From assembly GCF_963259705.1 (NCBI RefSeq), contig NC_081849.1, positions 52,982,093 through 53,046,092 of the forward strand: a stretch of DNA of 64,000 nt. Direction: 5' to 3'. The stretch is from Myotis daubentonii (Eukaryota > Chordata > Mammalia > Chiroptera > Vespertilionidae). Position 1 is the first letter of the stretch. The number at the start of each line of letters is the position of its first letter. The position numbers were made by a program, and so were the translations under genes. The notes beneath the pieces were generated by a model. That model was not told the DNA's origin. It ran no database searches and was given only the letters and a program-made list of their open reading frames with translations. Shown here piece by piece: positions 35,336 to 47,619 of this stretch.

Positions 35336-35450
35336 GAAGGGAGAAAGAAAAGAAGGGAGAAGGGAGGAAAGAGAGAGGGAAAGAGGAAAGGAAGGAAGGG
35401 GAAAGGGAAGGGGGAAAGAGAGAGGGGGGAAGAAAGAGAGAGAGAGAGAG
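35336..35450. repeat. 115-bp uninterrupted homopurine tract
   Basis: Every base on the plus strand from 35336 to 35450 is A or G, with GGAA, GAAA and GAGA blocks. Such tracts can form intramolecular triplex DNA. It continues as purine-rich DNA to about 35480 after a single T. Confidence 0.95.
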
Positions 35451-35587
35451 TAAGGAAGACAGGAAGGCAGCAGGGAGGGAACTTTTATTATCATGAAGCC
35501 AGCACAAGACAAATTGATGACTTGGATTCTCTAAACGAATAAACCTTTTGGTTTTGTTATTATTTTTAAATAGGCTACATCTTACTA

Positions 35588-35590
<3 letters not shown>

Positions 35591-35636
<46 letters not shown>
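35591..35636. repeat. (TG)n microsatellite
   Basis: About 23 uninterrupted TG units. Confidence 0.97.
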
Positions 35637-35637
<1 letters not shown>

Positions 35638-38320
35638 CGTTTTCTCTATAAGACGCCCACAGTGAGATCCAAAATCCATGTGCCCAAGTGATTTCTTTAA
35701 TAATATAGGAAGAATAACTCCCGAGTTAGGATATTCTTAGCGCATTGTTCCACTGTGTACATTGTAAAGGTAAAGCAGGCACCAGCGCTGTCTCGCCACA
35801 GGGAGGATGCATAACATGGTTCTATTATAAACCCAAAGACTTTATAGTGTTTCATTTTATGGTCTGCTCTGCCTAAAATGACCTAAGGTATAATTTTCCT
35901 CCCACTGATAGATGCCATCTACAAAGTGCCACTAGTGGAGGGCTGGGCTGAACCACTAAGGAAACAATTCTCACCTTTATGTCTTTTGCTTCTAAGCCCA
36001 GGTGGTAATGAAAGGGTGGCACATCAGTAAAAGGTTATTCATTAAGTGCCCTTAAGCGTGTTTTTAAGTTCAGGGAACCAGAAAGACTCTAAGAGCAGTT
36101 CTGACCGCAACTTTTGGTCATTTGAAGCAATTACCAGAGGTGGTCTCCGTGAATGCTCCCAGAACAAGTAAATTGTCGAAGGGCGGAAAAATAAATTCTT
36201 AAGTAGCTTCTATAGCTTCTGTGGTCTCTGAGGCTACTAAGCACATCATCACCCACAAGTGGTTGCTTATCTTAATGTCCTGTTCAAGGTAAAACACACT
36301 TTCTTACAAAATGTCCTCAGTAATACATATTAAACAGAGCTCCAGGAAGAATGCCCATGAATTTGGAAGAATTGCCTGTTTTGCTTATGAACAAAATAAA
36401 TCCCTGGCCATAAAGTCATTGTATTAAAATTTAATCAGTGTATTTGAGTTTTAATCCAATCAGTATAGTGATAGATCAAGATTCATACATCTTTAGTCAG
36501 GCCAAACAGTCATTATCCAATGATGCAGCACTACAATTCTATAAGTTAAGCCATATGCAAGCCTGATATTAATTGCAAGTTAGTCAATCCCACCAGTACA
36601 TTGGAGCCACCAAACCTTCACTCTTCTCATTTCTCTAGTTGTTACATATTTCTCATCTGTTGTATTTGTTTCCATGCTTTAGCTACTTGTCTCTGGTTAC
36701 ATCGATTTCACTTTTTTTTTATAGTCTGTTAATACTCACATTTTAATTATTGCATTCACTGATAATAGCTTCCAGGATAAGGGCTGTGCATAACCCTCAT
36801 AGTGCATTGGGGAGAGTTATGTACACTCCAGGGGCAAAATTGACATTGAGAAGTAGTTGTCTGAAGCCGCATATAACGTAAACGTAATACCTATGGGAGT
36901 AACAACTTGAAAGGTCTGCCTAAACTGACTACTTAATTTAGTCACAGGAATAGTTAAGGAAGATAAGAAAGCAAGTTTTCTTTAAAGAATCAATTCTTCT
37001 CCATCGGCCATATGCTCTGAAAGATTTGACTTAATACATGCAATTGGTTCTAGCTGGAACATATTATACCCCTTGGAGAAGAGGTGAGTAAAAATGGGAT
37101 GGCCACTTTATTTGTATGTTGTCAAAAAGTGGAGACCAGCATGGAAAAGCTATTTCTTTATGTGTTCAGATGCCAACCTGCAGAAGTCGGCTGTGTCAGC
37201 AATCAGTTGTCAAGAATTTAAGAGAGCTGCCACTTAAGGAAAGAGTGGAGACAAAGTAAAGGCCTCCCTAGATAAACACAGCCTGAAACATAATACACAG
37301 GAAACAAAACTTTCCTTTTATTTTGATTTTTCTAAGATATGATTAGGCAATAACCTAAAAATGAAGTCTATATAATAAATCAGAGGATGGGCATTGTATT
37401 CTATTCACTAAGGATATGAGGGGGCAGCTTAAAAAGGCCTGTTCTCCCATGAACTAAATTAGCTGTGTGTTCTCAGCCTTTCTAGATGGAGATAACGTGA
37501 AATTTAACCAGATAATTCAGATCAAATTGAGGGAAACTATTTCGGCAGGTGATCCTTTCAACCAGTATGTTGGCTGATCTGATAAAAATTCACAAATTGT
37601 CCTCAATAATTTGCTAATCCTGCCTCCTCATATCTTCTGCTTGCTTTTGAGTCCTTTTCAATTTGGCAACCCCCAAAAGAAACTAGAAGGAGACATCTTA
37701 GTTATGATAAATTCATACTCTTCTGATAAACACAGAAGAACCCATCAACATTATTCCACTCTCATTCATTGCCAGTTCTCAGCAATCCTAGAACAGTAGC
37801 AACAGTAAATCTCTTTCCTGAGGTGTATACAGCAATGACTAAGCTCATAGGCTATGAGAGAGGCAAAACCACCTATTTGGTTTTATGTAGAAAGAGAATG
37901 CTACATATCTCACAAGGTAATACAAATATTAACCTAGATTCTACATGTCTGACATGTAGAGGGCACTCAGCACATGTTCATTCTTCTAATTCCATTAACT
38001 TAATATAGAAAAATACATGGAAATTCCTATTAGGCTCGGTGCTCTTATACAACAGAGACAGTGATATATTTGTTGGTATGTCACAATCTATTACTTTCTC
38101 CTCAATATCCCTTTTTCTGTTGGTAATAATAAATTTGATTTTTAACTGGGCATAGTTTAGGCTAAAGATCCCAGGCTTTCTTAAATATTGTTAGGAATTG
38201 CCAGTGAATTGTATATAGAAGTGTCATGTGACACTATCATGAATTATCCTTAGAGGAAGAGAACAACACAGCCTTCCTCATTCTCTTCCCCCATCCTCTG
38301 ACACAATAGCTAGTGCTCTA
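35637..38320. other. long repeat-poor noncoding stretch
   Basis: No transposable element recognised over about 2.7 kb, unusual for this window. 35640-36560 has balanced composition. This interval is the best candidate to hold conserved noncoding sequence, but nothing in the sequence proves it. Confidence 0.4.
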
Positions 38321-38331
38321 GCCACTATTTT

Positions 38332-38363
<32 letters not shown>

Positions 38364-38577
38364 TTATTTTTTAAATTTCTTTATTGATTAAGGGATTACA
38401 TATGTGTCCTTATCCCCCAATTACCCCCCCCCCCAACTCCCCTCCACACTCAAGCCCTCACCCCCCTCTGTTGTCTGTGTCCATTGGTTAGGCTTATATG
38501 CATGCATTCAAGTCCTTTGGTTGATCTCTCCCCCTCACCCCCATCCTCCCCTACCTCCCCTCTGAGCCATTATTTTA
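38321..38577 (-). mobile_element. 5'-truncated L1 3' end
   Basis: Reverse-strand L1 tail (38333-38565) with a (TTTA)n-rich poly-A region at the left, ATTGATTAAGGGATTACATA, a C run, and GTGTCCATTGGTTAGGCTTA. GCCACTATTTTA (38321-38332) and GCCATTATTTTA (38566-38577) flank it, one mismatch. Confidence 0.92.
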
Positions 38578-39185
38578 GATCATGAAGACGAGCGGTTGCA
38601 GATCAGTGAACTGCAAGAGTCCATGCCAATTTTGTGGAGACACCAAACAAGCCTTGCATTGCTTAATTACATTCATTTTATGTAATGGAAAAATAAAGTT
38701 TAATCTTGCCTATTATGTGATAGAGCAATTAATAGCTGTTTTTTTCTAAGTCACTCTTATTTTGTTCGTTTTGCATTAAGTTTACTACTGCGAACAATCC
38801 TAAAGATTACCCTAAACATTCCCAAACTGCCCTCCCTTGGAGATAACTGGTATATACTAGAACCTGGTAGACACCCAAATACAATTTTTAGAAGAAAAAT
38901 ATATCCGAACTCTTGATGAATTTTGGTAATTTTTTTAAATCAAAATAAATTGCTTAGATGTATAAAGGGAGGTTTTTATAAATATAGCATTTTTCTTCTT
39001 TTGAAACAGTAATACATGTTAATTGTAGATTTATTTAGAAATGGGCAAAACAAAAAGAGAAGAACCAATCATGAGCCCATCATCCTTTTATATATTTATA
39101 GATTTCCTCTTCTTGCTCATCTGTAAAGAAGATATGTGTCTGACTAGGATTAGAAGGCAAGGTGTTTTGTCAGAGATCATAAAGG
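38578..39185. other. noncoding stretch, nothing recognised
   Basis: AT-rich sequence without supported features. Confidence 0.4.
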
Positions 39186-39364
39186 TACAGTGGGGCCTTG
39201 ACTTACGAGTTTAATTCGTTCCGAGACCCAGCTCGTTAAGGAGCTCATTAAGGAGCCCGTTAACTCAAATTACTCTATCAACTCAATGCAAAAAGTCGGC
39301 AGAGACAGCTGGTATCTCCAAAAACTCATTAGTCAGGACACTCGTAAGTCAAGGCCCCACTGTA
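39186..39364. mobile_element. Tc/mariner miniature element with perfect TIRs
   Basis: A 175-bp element (39188-39362) has 22-bp perfect terminal inverted repeats beginning CAGTGGGGCCTTGACTTACG and a TA duplication on both sides. CAGT termini suit the pogo/Tc2 branch. Inside are three 12-bp near-tandem units, AGCTCGTTAAGG, AGCTCATTAAGG and AGCCCGTTAACT (39230-39265). There is no transposase frame. Confidence 0.93.
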
Positions 39365-39984
39365 CTTGTTCAATTATTTTCAAGTGCAGATGAAGGGGCA
39401 AGAAAAAATATTAAATTTATTATAGTTTTACTTTGCCAAAGTTGACGCTTAGTAATATTTAGAGAATATATATAAAAAAAACAAAAGTGGAAACAGTCTT
39501 CATGGGAACATTTACTTATATTTCTAAAAGTTAATTTTCCTTGCTTTCTGTGGCAGCCCAAAGTTGGCTAGACTAGTTACCCTTCTTGAACTGGCCCATT
39601 AAAGAGCTAATTTGCCAAAGTTATTGCTCACTTAAAATGCTTTCCATAACAAATGAAGTCAAAAGTATTAATGTGAAAGCACAGCTTAAGTAGATAAACA
39701 TTTTCATCACACCAATTGCTCTGAATTTTACCTTCACCTGGACTCCAAGTGTTATCCTGTGGTTTCTTTCCACTTTCCACTAGAAAAATTTTAATTTCAC
39801 ATATAGGTAATTACAAGATCTCTATTATATTTGGTAGAAATTTTCCAAAATTTGGACACATAATTTTAAATATTCCTAGCTTGTTAAGGGTAATAAGGAT
39901 CTTTACTGTTATACCATTTTGATGTCAGTTACATAATACCTTTGAGACATGGCAGAAAAAGTCTTCCTGTACTTTTCACCTTAA
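39365..39984. other. noncoding stretch, nothing recognised
   Basis: AT-rich, without supported features. Confidence 0.4.
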
Positions 39985-40310
39985 CTCTTACTCATACTTC
40001 AAGTCTAGTTCAAATGTAAATCCTCAGGGAAGCTTTTCCCAATAGAATGAATTGAGTTATTTTCCTCCATTATACATTTCCATTCTATCTCATAGTTTTC
40101 CTTGATATAACTTATCACAAAATTAACAAGATCATTACTTACTAATTTATTTAATGTGTGTATCTTTCCAGTAGACTGTGCTTTGAATGAGTGCATGGGC
40201 CAAGTGAGCCATTTACTACTGCACCCTGAGTGTTGTGCTTCCTGGACAGAGTACCTGGCATTTTAGAAAGTCCTTTATAAATATTTCTTCAATGTCTAAT
40301 TGAATTAACA
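39985..40310 (+). repeat. L2 LINE fragment
   Basis: TCAAGTCTAGTTCAAATGTA, CCTCAGGGAAGCTTTTCCC, GTAGACTGTGCTTTGAATGA and the end CTTTATAAATATTTCTTCAA follow the conserved L2 3' region. Confidence 0.8.
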
Positions 40311-40429
40311 CATATCAATAAATTTGAAATAGTGAGTTCATTTTAAGATGGACTCAGGCTATCTTCAAAGACTAGAAGTTTATGTTTTAAAAACATATTT
40401 CCATGTAGTATTTGGGAGTAAAAAATATA

Positions 40430-40530
40430 GATATGAAGAACAAACTGCAATGTATAAATGTGTTGGCAGTGTATATGACGTATCTTATACATAGTAAGTA
40501 TTCATCCTCAATGATTAAATCAATATTTGA
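40430..40530 (+). repeat. possible MIR 3'-end fragment
   Basis: TTGGCAGTGTATATGACGTA and ACATAGTAAGTATTCATCCT weakly resemble the end of MIR. Confidence 0.35.
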
Positions 40531-40749
40531 TGGTCACATTTCTCACTGGAATTGCATCATGCTGATAGAAAATTGAATGCATAGTACAGGTGAGTTTTTG
40601 ATATGGGGGATTGATTGTTCCTGGTATATTGTCAAGGTAGAATGATGTCATATGCTGATCTCAGCCTATTGATGGTCAAGGTTATGGCTGGGCTAGTCCT
40701 TTTGGTTCCTATTTTGATCACAAGGCATCCTCAGTAATAACCATCAGGA

Positions 40750-41290
40750 AATTAGGAAAATATTTTTTGGGGGGAAAGGTTTATCACTTACAGATCCTGG
40801 AAATTATATGCCACACCTGTACACAGGGTGATCACATTCAGGGTGGGGAGGGTGGGGTGAGAGAGAGAGGGAGAGAGAAAGAATGGCTTTGGGGTTCCAC
40901 TTTTATTGGAGTCCAGGTTGGAGGCCTAAGATTTCAAGGGCTGACTCTTAATTGCTGAATTTGAAAAAAAAAAAAAGTGGGAATTTACAAAATGGGAAGA
41001 GAAAAAACAAGTGGCTCCAATGGTCAGTTATCAAAATTAACCGAGATCTCTAAAGCAAAGAAGCTTGGAGGTGGGGGCGGTGGGAAGGGGGTTGTGTGCG
41101 GAACAGCCTGGCTCTTCATCTGGTTATGGCTGGCAATGTGTTTGTTGGAGATAGCCATCTTTGAAGTGATTGCCTCTTTGAATAGGATGCACAGTAATCA
41201 AAGCTTAAATCGGTCACTTGGATTACAAAAAGAAAAGCCAACTGTCAAGGCTTGCACTGCAAGTGGACTTACATAAGATGCATTAGGTAA
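40750..41290 (-). repeat. possible endogenous retroviral LTR
   Basis: On the minus strand an AATAAAAG signal (about 40900-40907) in CTGGACTCCAATAAAAGTGG is followed by a CT-rich stretch and GTGTACAGGTGTGGCATATA, with a C-rich part upstream. This layout (U3, polyadenylation signal, R, U5) suggests a solo LTR. No flanking duplication or internal retroviral sequence is visible. Confidence 0.35.
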
Positions 41291-41479
41291 CTAAAGAGCA
41301 ATATCAGCCTTCAGAGACATGAATGTTTCCAGATGATGGATCAATAGTAATTCTTAATTGCCAATATTCTTAATGTAAAGATGCTTTTTTTTCACATGTA
41401 TATATCACATCAACTGTCTGAAAGTTGTGGTTCTGTTTTTGGAGAAATTGGAGTACCCTCTTCCCCACTGGGGGCTGGG

Positions 41480-41960
41480 GATGGAGTACTTATGATATCT
41501 CAAGAAAAAGAATTTTCTGAGGCTTGCACGGGAGGATGAGTGATTTTTATTTATGTGGAATTATATCCCTGAGTTTCCAAAGTCTCATTCCAGTCATAGA
41601 AGAAGCGTAGCTGGGGTTTCAGTAAAACTAAAAGCAAGCCAGTGTCCAGAGTTTTCGTTCCATGTTGCAGTCAGGTCCAGTTCAGCATCAGGCTAGTTTC
41701 AGTCCATTAGTCCATTGTGTGTGTGGGGGGGGGGGGAGGGGGGGTTCAAATGGCAGTGGGCCAAGTGGGTGAATGCACGAGGGATTGCCCAGAGCAACAG
41801 GAGTCCCATGAGAGCCAAGAGAGCAAACTTCTTTGTTCAGGGAATTAAATATCCCAAATTTCACGCCCTTGTAGTGGCCATGCTCATTCTGGCCAATGAC
41901 TTGTCCCCAGGTGTGACCAACTACAAATACCTTCCCTATGTCACCCCACCTTAACTGGGC
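41480..41960 (-). repeat. possible second LTR-like repeat
   Basis: On the minus strand GGTCACACCTGGGGACAAGT and GCAATCCCTCGTGCATTCAC lead to CACATAAATAAAAATCACTC (AATAAA near 41551) and a short downstream piece ending near CATAAGTACTCC. It reads like an ERV LTR but termini and duplication are not resolved. Confidence 0.38.
41716..41744. repeat. GTGT plus poly-G tract
   Basis: (GT)n followed by a 12-base and a 7-base G run separated by one A. It lies within the second LTR-like region. Confidence 0.93.
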
Positions 41961-42019
41961 ATGCATATATCTTCCCTTTGCTCCTTTCCTGTTATTAATA
42001 ACTAAATAATCACAACAGT

Positions 42020-42180
42020 ATCAATTCTACCCATATATTGTAATTTGAAAAAAACCTTAGGGACATTAGCAACTTACCCCAAGGCAGACAACTCCTGAGA
42101 GTTATTGTCAGGATTTGAATTAGGGTCGAAATGAAAGACATTTCCACTTCATCCCAACCACAGCACTATTACACAATCTT
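42020..42180 (-). repeat. MIR SINE fragment
   Basis: TTAGCAACTTACCCCAAGGC, then GTCAGGATTTGAATTAGGGT and ACTTCATCCCAACCA follow the reverse strand of MIR. Confidence 0.6.
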
Positions 42181-44069
42181 GCGACTAGGATGAAAAGAAA
42201 CTGCCAGTCGCTGGAACAGTTTAGACAGAGAGATAATCAAGTGCAAAAACTTTAAGGCAGCAAGGAACTTGATTTTCATGAAGAACAGAAAGCGAGCCAT
42301 TATTGGAGCTTCAGTGACAGAAGTTAGCCAAGGTGGGGCTGCCCTTAGCTCTCTGAGAAGTCAGAGACTTTGGAATATAAAACGGCTAGGTTTGGTTATT
42401 CTAGAGAGAGTGGAAAGTATATTTGAATAAAAATTGGTGGAAGCTTGGGCAACTGAATCTATATATATATTTAATGCCTATATTTGGGAGATCCTAAGGT
42501 AAAATAAAGTTACCATGGAAACTGAACTACATATATATGTGGCATACCCAGATTTCTAAGAAGTGCTTAACTACCTTTCCAGAAAAGTGAACTTTCTACT
42601 TTAACTTAGAGAGCTCCTGAGTATACAAGTGGTAATGCCTATACGTGATCATCAAATAATGGGTGATAATGTCAAGTAAATATTAGCTTCATAACAGCTG
42701 AAAATTAAATAGACTATTGACAGCTGAAAACATTAAAGTTGCTCACTTTTTGAAATGTTAATGTTAATATATCAATGTAGCCTCTAGACAATTGTTTGAC
42801 TGTGAATATAAAATTCTGATGGTACTCATAAGTGCCTTTGTAAAAGGACATTTTATCCAGGGAGCAAGATCACGCCACCAAATAAAATAACAGTTTCTGT
42901 GGTCTGTAAAATGTGCAGCCTACTTAATGAAGTACCTCTACCATTGTACATATAAATGGCAAACCAGTTAATTCCGAAGGAAACATTGGGAAGAAATTGG
43001 GTTAAGGAGGGGAATGAAGTTGCGATTTATAGGCACACACAATTTTTTCTTTGATTTCTTCAGTGAAGAGACTCTGGAATGTAAAGAAAAATAATCAAAA
43101 ATAAACTGGTACTCAATAGGCAACACCAAAGGGTAATACAATGTTTGGAAGACATGTCTGTAAATAACAAAAGTACCCTTTTGTCTTTGGATTTGGTAAG
43201 TCTTAGGATGAGATCTGGAGATGGGCTTTCTAGGACTGCAAAGCATTTAATGATTAATAAAGTAGATACTTAAAGAGGATTAAGTGCCTTTGTTTAAGAA
43301 AATAATGCTACAGTAATCACTAATTCGACAATATCATAAAGTGATTGTAATTAATAAAAGGATATCTTGGTGAAAACCTATGGATATTGTTTTCCTTTGA
43401 TTTCATAGGAAGTAGAAAATAATTAAAGAAATAATTAATCCAGGCTCAAAGGATAACAGACAACACCCTTTTGTTACAAAGCTGAGATACAAGAGGCTTT
43501 GATTCCAACCCAGAAATACTTACGAACTCCAAAGCAATGGACACGTAGGCACTGGGCAAATTGTTATTCAAACAGCAGGTTCCCAATTTCCTTATATGAT
43601 AATGCATTGCAAAGCAGGATAAACTCATCAGAAATACACAGACCAAAATTTTAAAAAAGTAAAAAAATAAGTTTCTGTTAAGCAAATATAGACTAAGTTA
43701 GAAGGATCCTGACAAATTTTCCTTAAAACACAAGTTTTAATTGCTTCAGCCCCAGGGCAGCTTGAGAAGTGACAATTTATACAGATTTTATGACCCTGTT
43801 TACTCTTTTATTCATGAAAAAAAGTTATTTTCTCAACTGCTCTGCCTCATATTACTTATGCCACCTATAAATTAACTAGCATATTCTTAAAGAAACAAAA
43901 AAATTGTCTTAAAAAAGCAGCCTATTAATTAGTAACTTATGTTTAAAATCAGTGTCATTGCAAAATTATTTTAAGAGTTAATTTAGATAAATACTTTCTA
44001 CCAAGGACATTTGTGAGAAGGCTGAAGTCCATGGGAAGCTCATCCGATCTAATTTGATTTGCTCGCCCA
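42181..44069. other. noncoding stretch, nothing recognised
   Basis: AT-rich and apparently unique; no repeat or coding feature could be supported. Confidence 0.4.
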
Positions 44070-44180
44070 GTCAATATTTATTGAACATTTAACCCACGAT
44101 AGAATAGGTACTGGATGACAAAAGATTAAAAGCAGCTGTTTGTGCCCCTGAGACCCTCAAGTTTCTAAAAGAAACATTGC
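44070..44180 (-). repeat. L2 fragment
   Basis: CAGTCAATATTTATTGAACA, ATAGGTACTGGATGACAAAA and GCCCCTGAGACCCTCAAGTT match the reverse strand of the L2 3' end. Confidence 0.6.
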
Positions 44181-44514
44181 GAATCATTCTCCAGCGTGAT
44201 TTTTTTTTTAATTCCTGGAAATCAACTTCCTATTGAATAATTGAAATTAAAAGTCAAATGTATATCCTGAGATAGAGATGAGATTGACTGTCAATCACAA
44301 ATACAGAATAAAAATCTGGGATATATTTGTCTGATGATTTACCATAGATAAGCTTATAATAATTTTTTGTTAACACCTGACCTCTTGGATTGTAGAACCA
44401 TTCATTTGGCATATCAAAAACTGAAAATGTTTTGTGTGGGTTTTTTTTTTTTTACTTTTGACATGAAAAGCTTGAATAAATATAAAATGTAGCAGAGAAT
44501 AATGCAACATTCAT
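44181..44514. other. noncoding stretch
   Basis: AT-rich with a T11 run at about 44442-44453; nothing else seen. Confidence 0.4.
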
Positions 44515-44700
44515 AACATTGGTTTGAGGAGAAAAAACTAGGTTTAAACTCTGGTTCTGCTGCCACCAGTTAATTTGACTAAGAGAGATACTTCATTTAC
44601 TTAAGTGTGTTTTCATGTATATATGTATATAGTGACAATAATAATTGAATCCCTTCTTACAGCGTTGCAGTCATTGTTAGGATTAAATAAAGGTAATATA
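44515..44700 (+). repeat. MIR SINE
   Basis: TTTAAACTCTGGTTCTGCTG, CAGTTAATTTGACTAAGAGA, and GTTAGGATTAAATAAAGGTA follow MIR from near its 5' part to the core end. Confidence 0.7.
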
Positions 44701-44789
44701 TATAATAGGGTGAAGTAGTAATTATTTTATTATTATTAATACTTAAAAGCCTACCAAACTATAAGCACCTGGAGAGTAGCAATAGTGGC

Positions 44790-44927
44790 CAATGCTAGTT
44801 AGAGTATAGTCCAGAGACCAACATGTGAGCATCTAGACCTACCAGAGCAGAATTTCTCTGTGGCACCCAGGATCTGGATTTTAACAATGTCATTTTACGC
44901 ACCCTAAATTCTGAGAGTCACTGCTCC
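44790..44927 (+). repeat. MER5-type hAT fragment
   Basis: TAGTTAGAGTATAGTCCAGA, GAGCAGAATTTCTCTGTGGC, GGATCTGGATTTTAACAATG and CTGAGAGTCACTGCTCCA resemble MER5-family elements. Confidence 0.65.
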
Positions 44928-45680
44928 AATCTGCTCTCAGCTATGTTTTCAGCATCCAGAATTAACTGGGCAATAAATTAGAGCTCAATGAATATTTGTC
45001 TAACCATTCAATTACTAACTCTTACTATTGGAAAATATCTTATGATGAGAGAACCAGAAATTCTCTTTGTTTTTCTTTTTTGTTTGTTTGTTTTTGCAGG
45101 TAACAGAAAAATAAGGAACTAAAACTGTATTTGCAGATATTTTACATTGTTGGAAATTCCCTTTAGGATGACAATAATGTCTTTATCTTAGGACAGTTGT
45201 GAACATATTGGGTAATGCATATTGGATAATTTAGCAAAATTCTTGGCATTATTTATGAGCACTCAAAAATCACATATATCATATTTTAGTGGTCTTTTTT
45301 CCCTAGCTGAATAAAAAAATGGATTCTATTAAAAAACACGAATTATAGAACCTTTACAAAAGAATTTCATTTTCTAAGAAAGAAATTGAATACTGCATTA
45401 TTTTACTATTTCTTTTTGGTCTGATTTCTCACTTTCAAGTTCACATGAAATATTTATTGGGATTCAAAAAACTTCACCACATTAAATAATAGATGACTTA
45501 AGCTGTATTTAATCCTTTTATGGTACTATATGAGTTAAAGCGTAATAATCAATAATCAAACTACTATTGCAGTTCTCAACTTAGATGTTTTTTCACACAA
45601 TGTGTGTAGAAATAAAATCTTTGGAAAGAAAACATCTAAATCTTTACATGTAGTAATAATTATGAAAATGAAGAATGTTA
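44928..45680. other. noncoding stretch, nothing recognised
   Basis: AT-rich; a (TTTG)n-like run at about 45078-45095 is the only structure. Confidence 0.4.
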
Positions 45681-45859
45681 GCTATACTAATAAAAAGCTT
45701 GTGGCTGTGATGCCATAATGTCTTCATGGTCAAATGAGCAGCAGCTCTAGTGGTGGGCAGGGCAGGGCTCAAGCTACAAGGGGCAATGGGTGGGGCAACC
45801 AGCTGAGACAAGCGTAAGTGAGCTACTCGCACACAATTTCGTGCATGCTGGGCCTCTAG
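45681..45859 (+). mobile_element. non-autonomous HeliBat-type Helitron, copy b
   Basis: A 179-bp element with 5' end GCTATACTAATAAAAAG (the first base of the usual TC is changed) and 3' end TTTCGTGCATGCTGGGCCTC TAG, preceded by a GCAC...GTGC stem-loop. It sits between host A (45680) and T (45860). The centre is much shorter than in copies e and f. Confidence 0.88.
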
Positions 45860-47047
45860 TCCATTCTATAAACATTTGATTCTCTCAGGTAATTATTATA
45901 TCTGTAATGAAATACATGTTCCTTAGCAAGGCGTAGGACTTCAAGTTTGTCTGTTGTCGTTTGGTCATTAGCAAGATATAGATGCAATGGAATTGATGAC
46001 TTCCCACTGAAATAAGAAACAGGATACTGTGAGGTTATGCTTGTAGCTATGAAAATGGTAAGAAGATTCTTGTAGTTTAAAAAAGTTTTTCCCTGGGAAA
46101 TATACTTTCAAAGCTTCAAAGAATGTTAAAGCTTTTCAAATAAGCCATAAATGGACATCTGCAGTCTATGCTGTACTCCAATAAGAAGAGAATGGTTGTC
46201 ATGTCAAATCTCTACAGGCCGTCTTTGCTCATGTTTTCCTGTGTAAGATATTCTACTCGAGCAGAATGAAATCTAACCTTTAATATCACATTCTGTTGAA
46301 CAGGCCCCAGTGACACGTAAGAGCATCTTATCACTGGATCTCAATGGATTTGGTTTAAAACAGCTTCTTTTCTGCAAGACAGATATCAGATGGGAGTTCT
46401 CTTTAAGGGGAAAGAGCCTATTTTCTCTTCATAGAATAACTTGAAAAATGAAAAGTTGTTCAAAATAATCACAGAAAGCAGACAAGGATATTAGCATCAC
46501 AAAATTCTTCATGCAGTATGAAAGGAAGGCCCAAAAATCTGTATTGATCCCTGAACAAAACATATATCTGAAAGATGTCCTACTCTATTATAACTACCAA
46601 GCTATAAAACTTATAAGCCTCCAAAAATGAGTAAGTCTGGGGTAAGAACAATGTGTAAAAGTATAGAGATATAGATATACATATACATCTATCTATCCCT
46701 AGATAAAATTCAGTGAGTTGAATAATTAAAATCAAGTATCATAATATAATATAAAATTAGCATTGACTCGAAACTTAATAAAGTATATTTAAATTAATAA
46801 TGAAGTTAGATTAATTTATAATATGATTTCTATTTACTTTTTAATTATTTGTTTTCTACTTTATTTCCCCTGGAAACCAAAGTAGAAGTTGTTAAGTCCT
46901 AAGGAAAAATATAATTTCTTCTTTGACCAGAAGAAAATTGATGTAACCTTGATATTAAATCTAACTTAATTCCTAAATTATTGACTATATATAATGGTAA
47001 TGTCTCACCAAAATTTTTAAATTTTCCATAAATTATTATTTTTTTTC
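45860..47047. other. noncoding stretch, nothing recognised
   Basis: AT-rich sequence with a short imperfect (ATACATCTATCT) stretch near 46665-46700. Confidence 0.4.
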
Positions 47048-47619
47048 TCAATAATTATTTTATTTTATTTTTTATTGCTTAAAGTATTACAAAGGGTATT
47101 ACATATGTCTCCTTTTTTTCCCCCCGCCCTTGACAATCCCCTGGCCTCCCCTACCCCCCAGTGTCTTATGTCCATTGGTTATGCTTATATGCATGCATAC
47201 AAGTCCTTTGGTTGATCTCTTACCCACACCCCTCCTGCCCTCCCATCCTCCCCGGCCTTCCTGCTGTAGTTTGACAGTCTGTTCGAGGCAGCTCTGCCTC
47301 TGTATCTATTTTTGTTCATAAGTTTATAATGGTCTTTATTATCCAGAAATGAGTGATATCATGTGGTATTTTTCCTTCATTGACTGGCTTATTTCACTTA
47401 CCATAATGCTCTCCAGTTCCATCCATGCTGTTGCAAATGGTAAGAGTTCCTTCTTTTTTACAGCAGCATAGTATTCCATCATGTAGATGTACCACAGTTT
47501 CCTAATCCATTCAACTACAGATGGGCACTGAGGCTGTTTCCAGATCTTAGCTATGGTAAATTGTGCTGCTATGAACATAGGGGTGCATATATCCTTTCTG
47601 ATTGGTGTTTCTGGTTGTA
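47048..47619 (-). mobile_element. 5'-truncated L1, ORF2 end plus 3' UTR
   Basis: Reverse-strand copy with T-rich tail at the left, TGTCCATTGGTTATGC, CTGTAGTTTGACAGTCTGTT and ORF2 codons up to CTTTCTGATTGGTGTTTCTG at the right. Minus-strand frame 47339-47578 encodes the end of ORF2p ([16 protein letters not shown]). Flanks are both AT-rich (AATTATTTT-like) so the duplication is only approximate. Confidence 0.92.
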
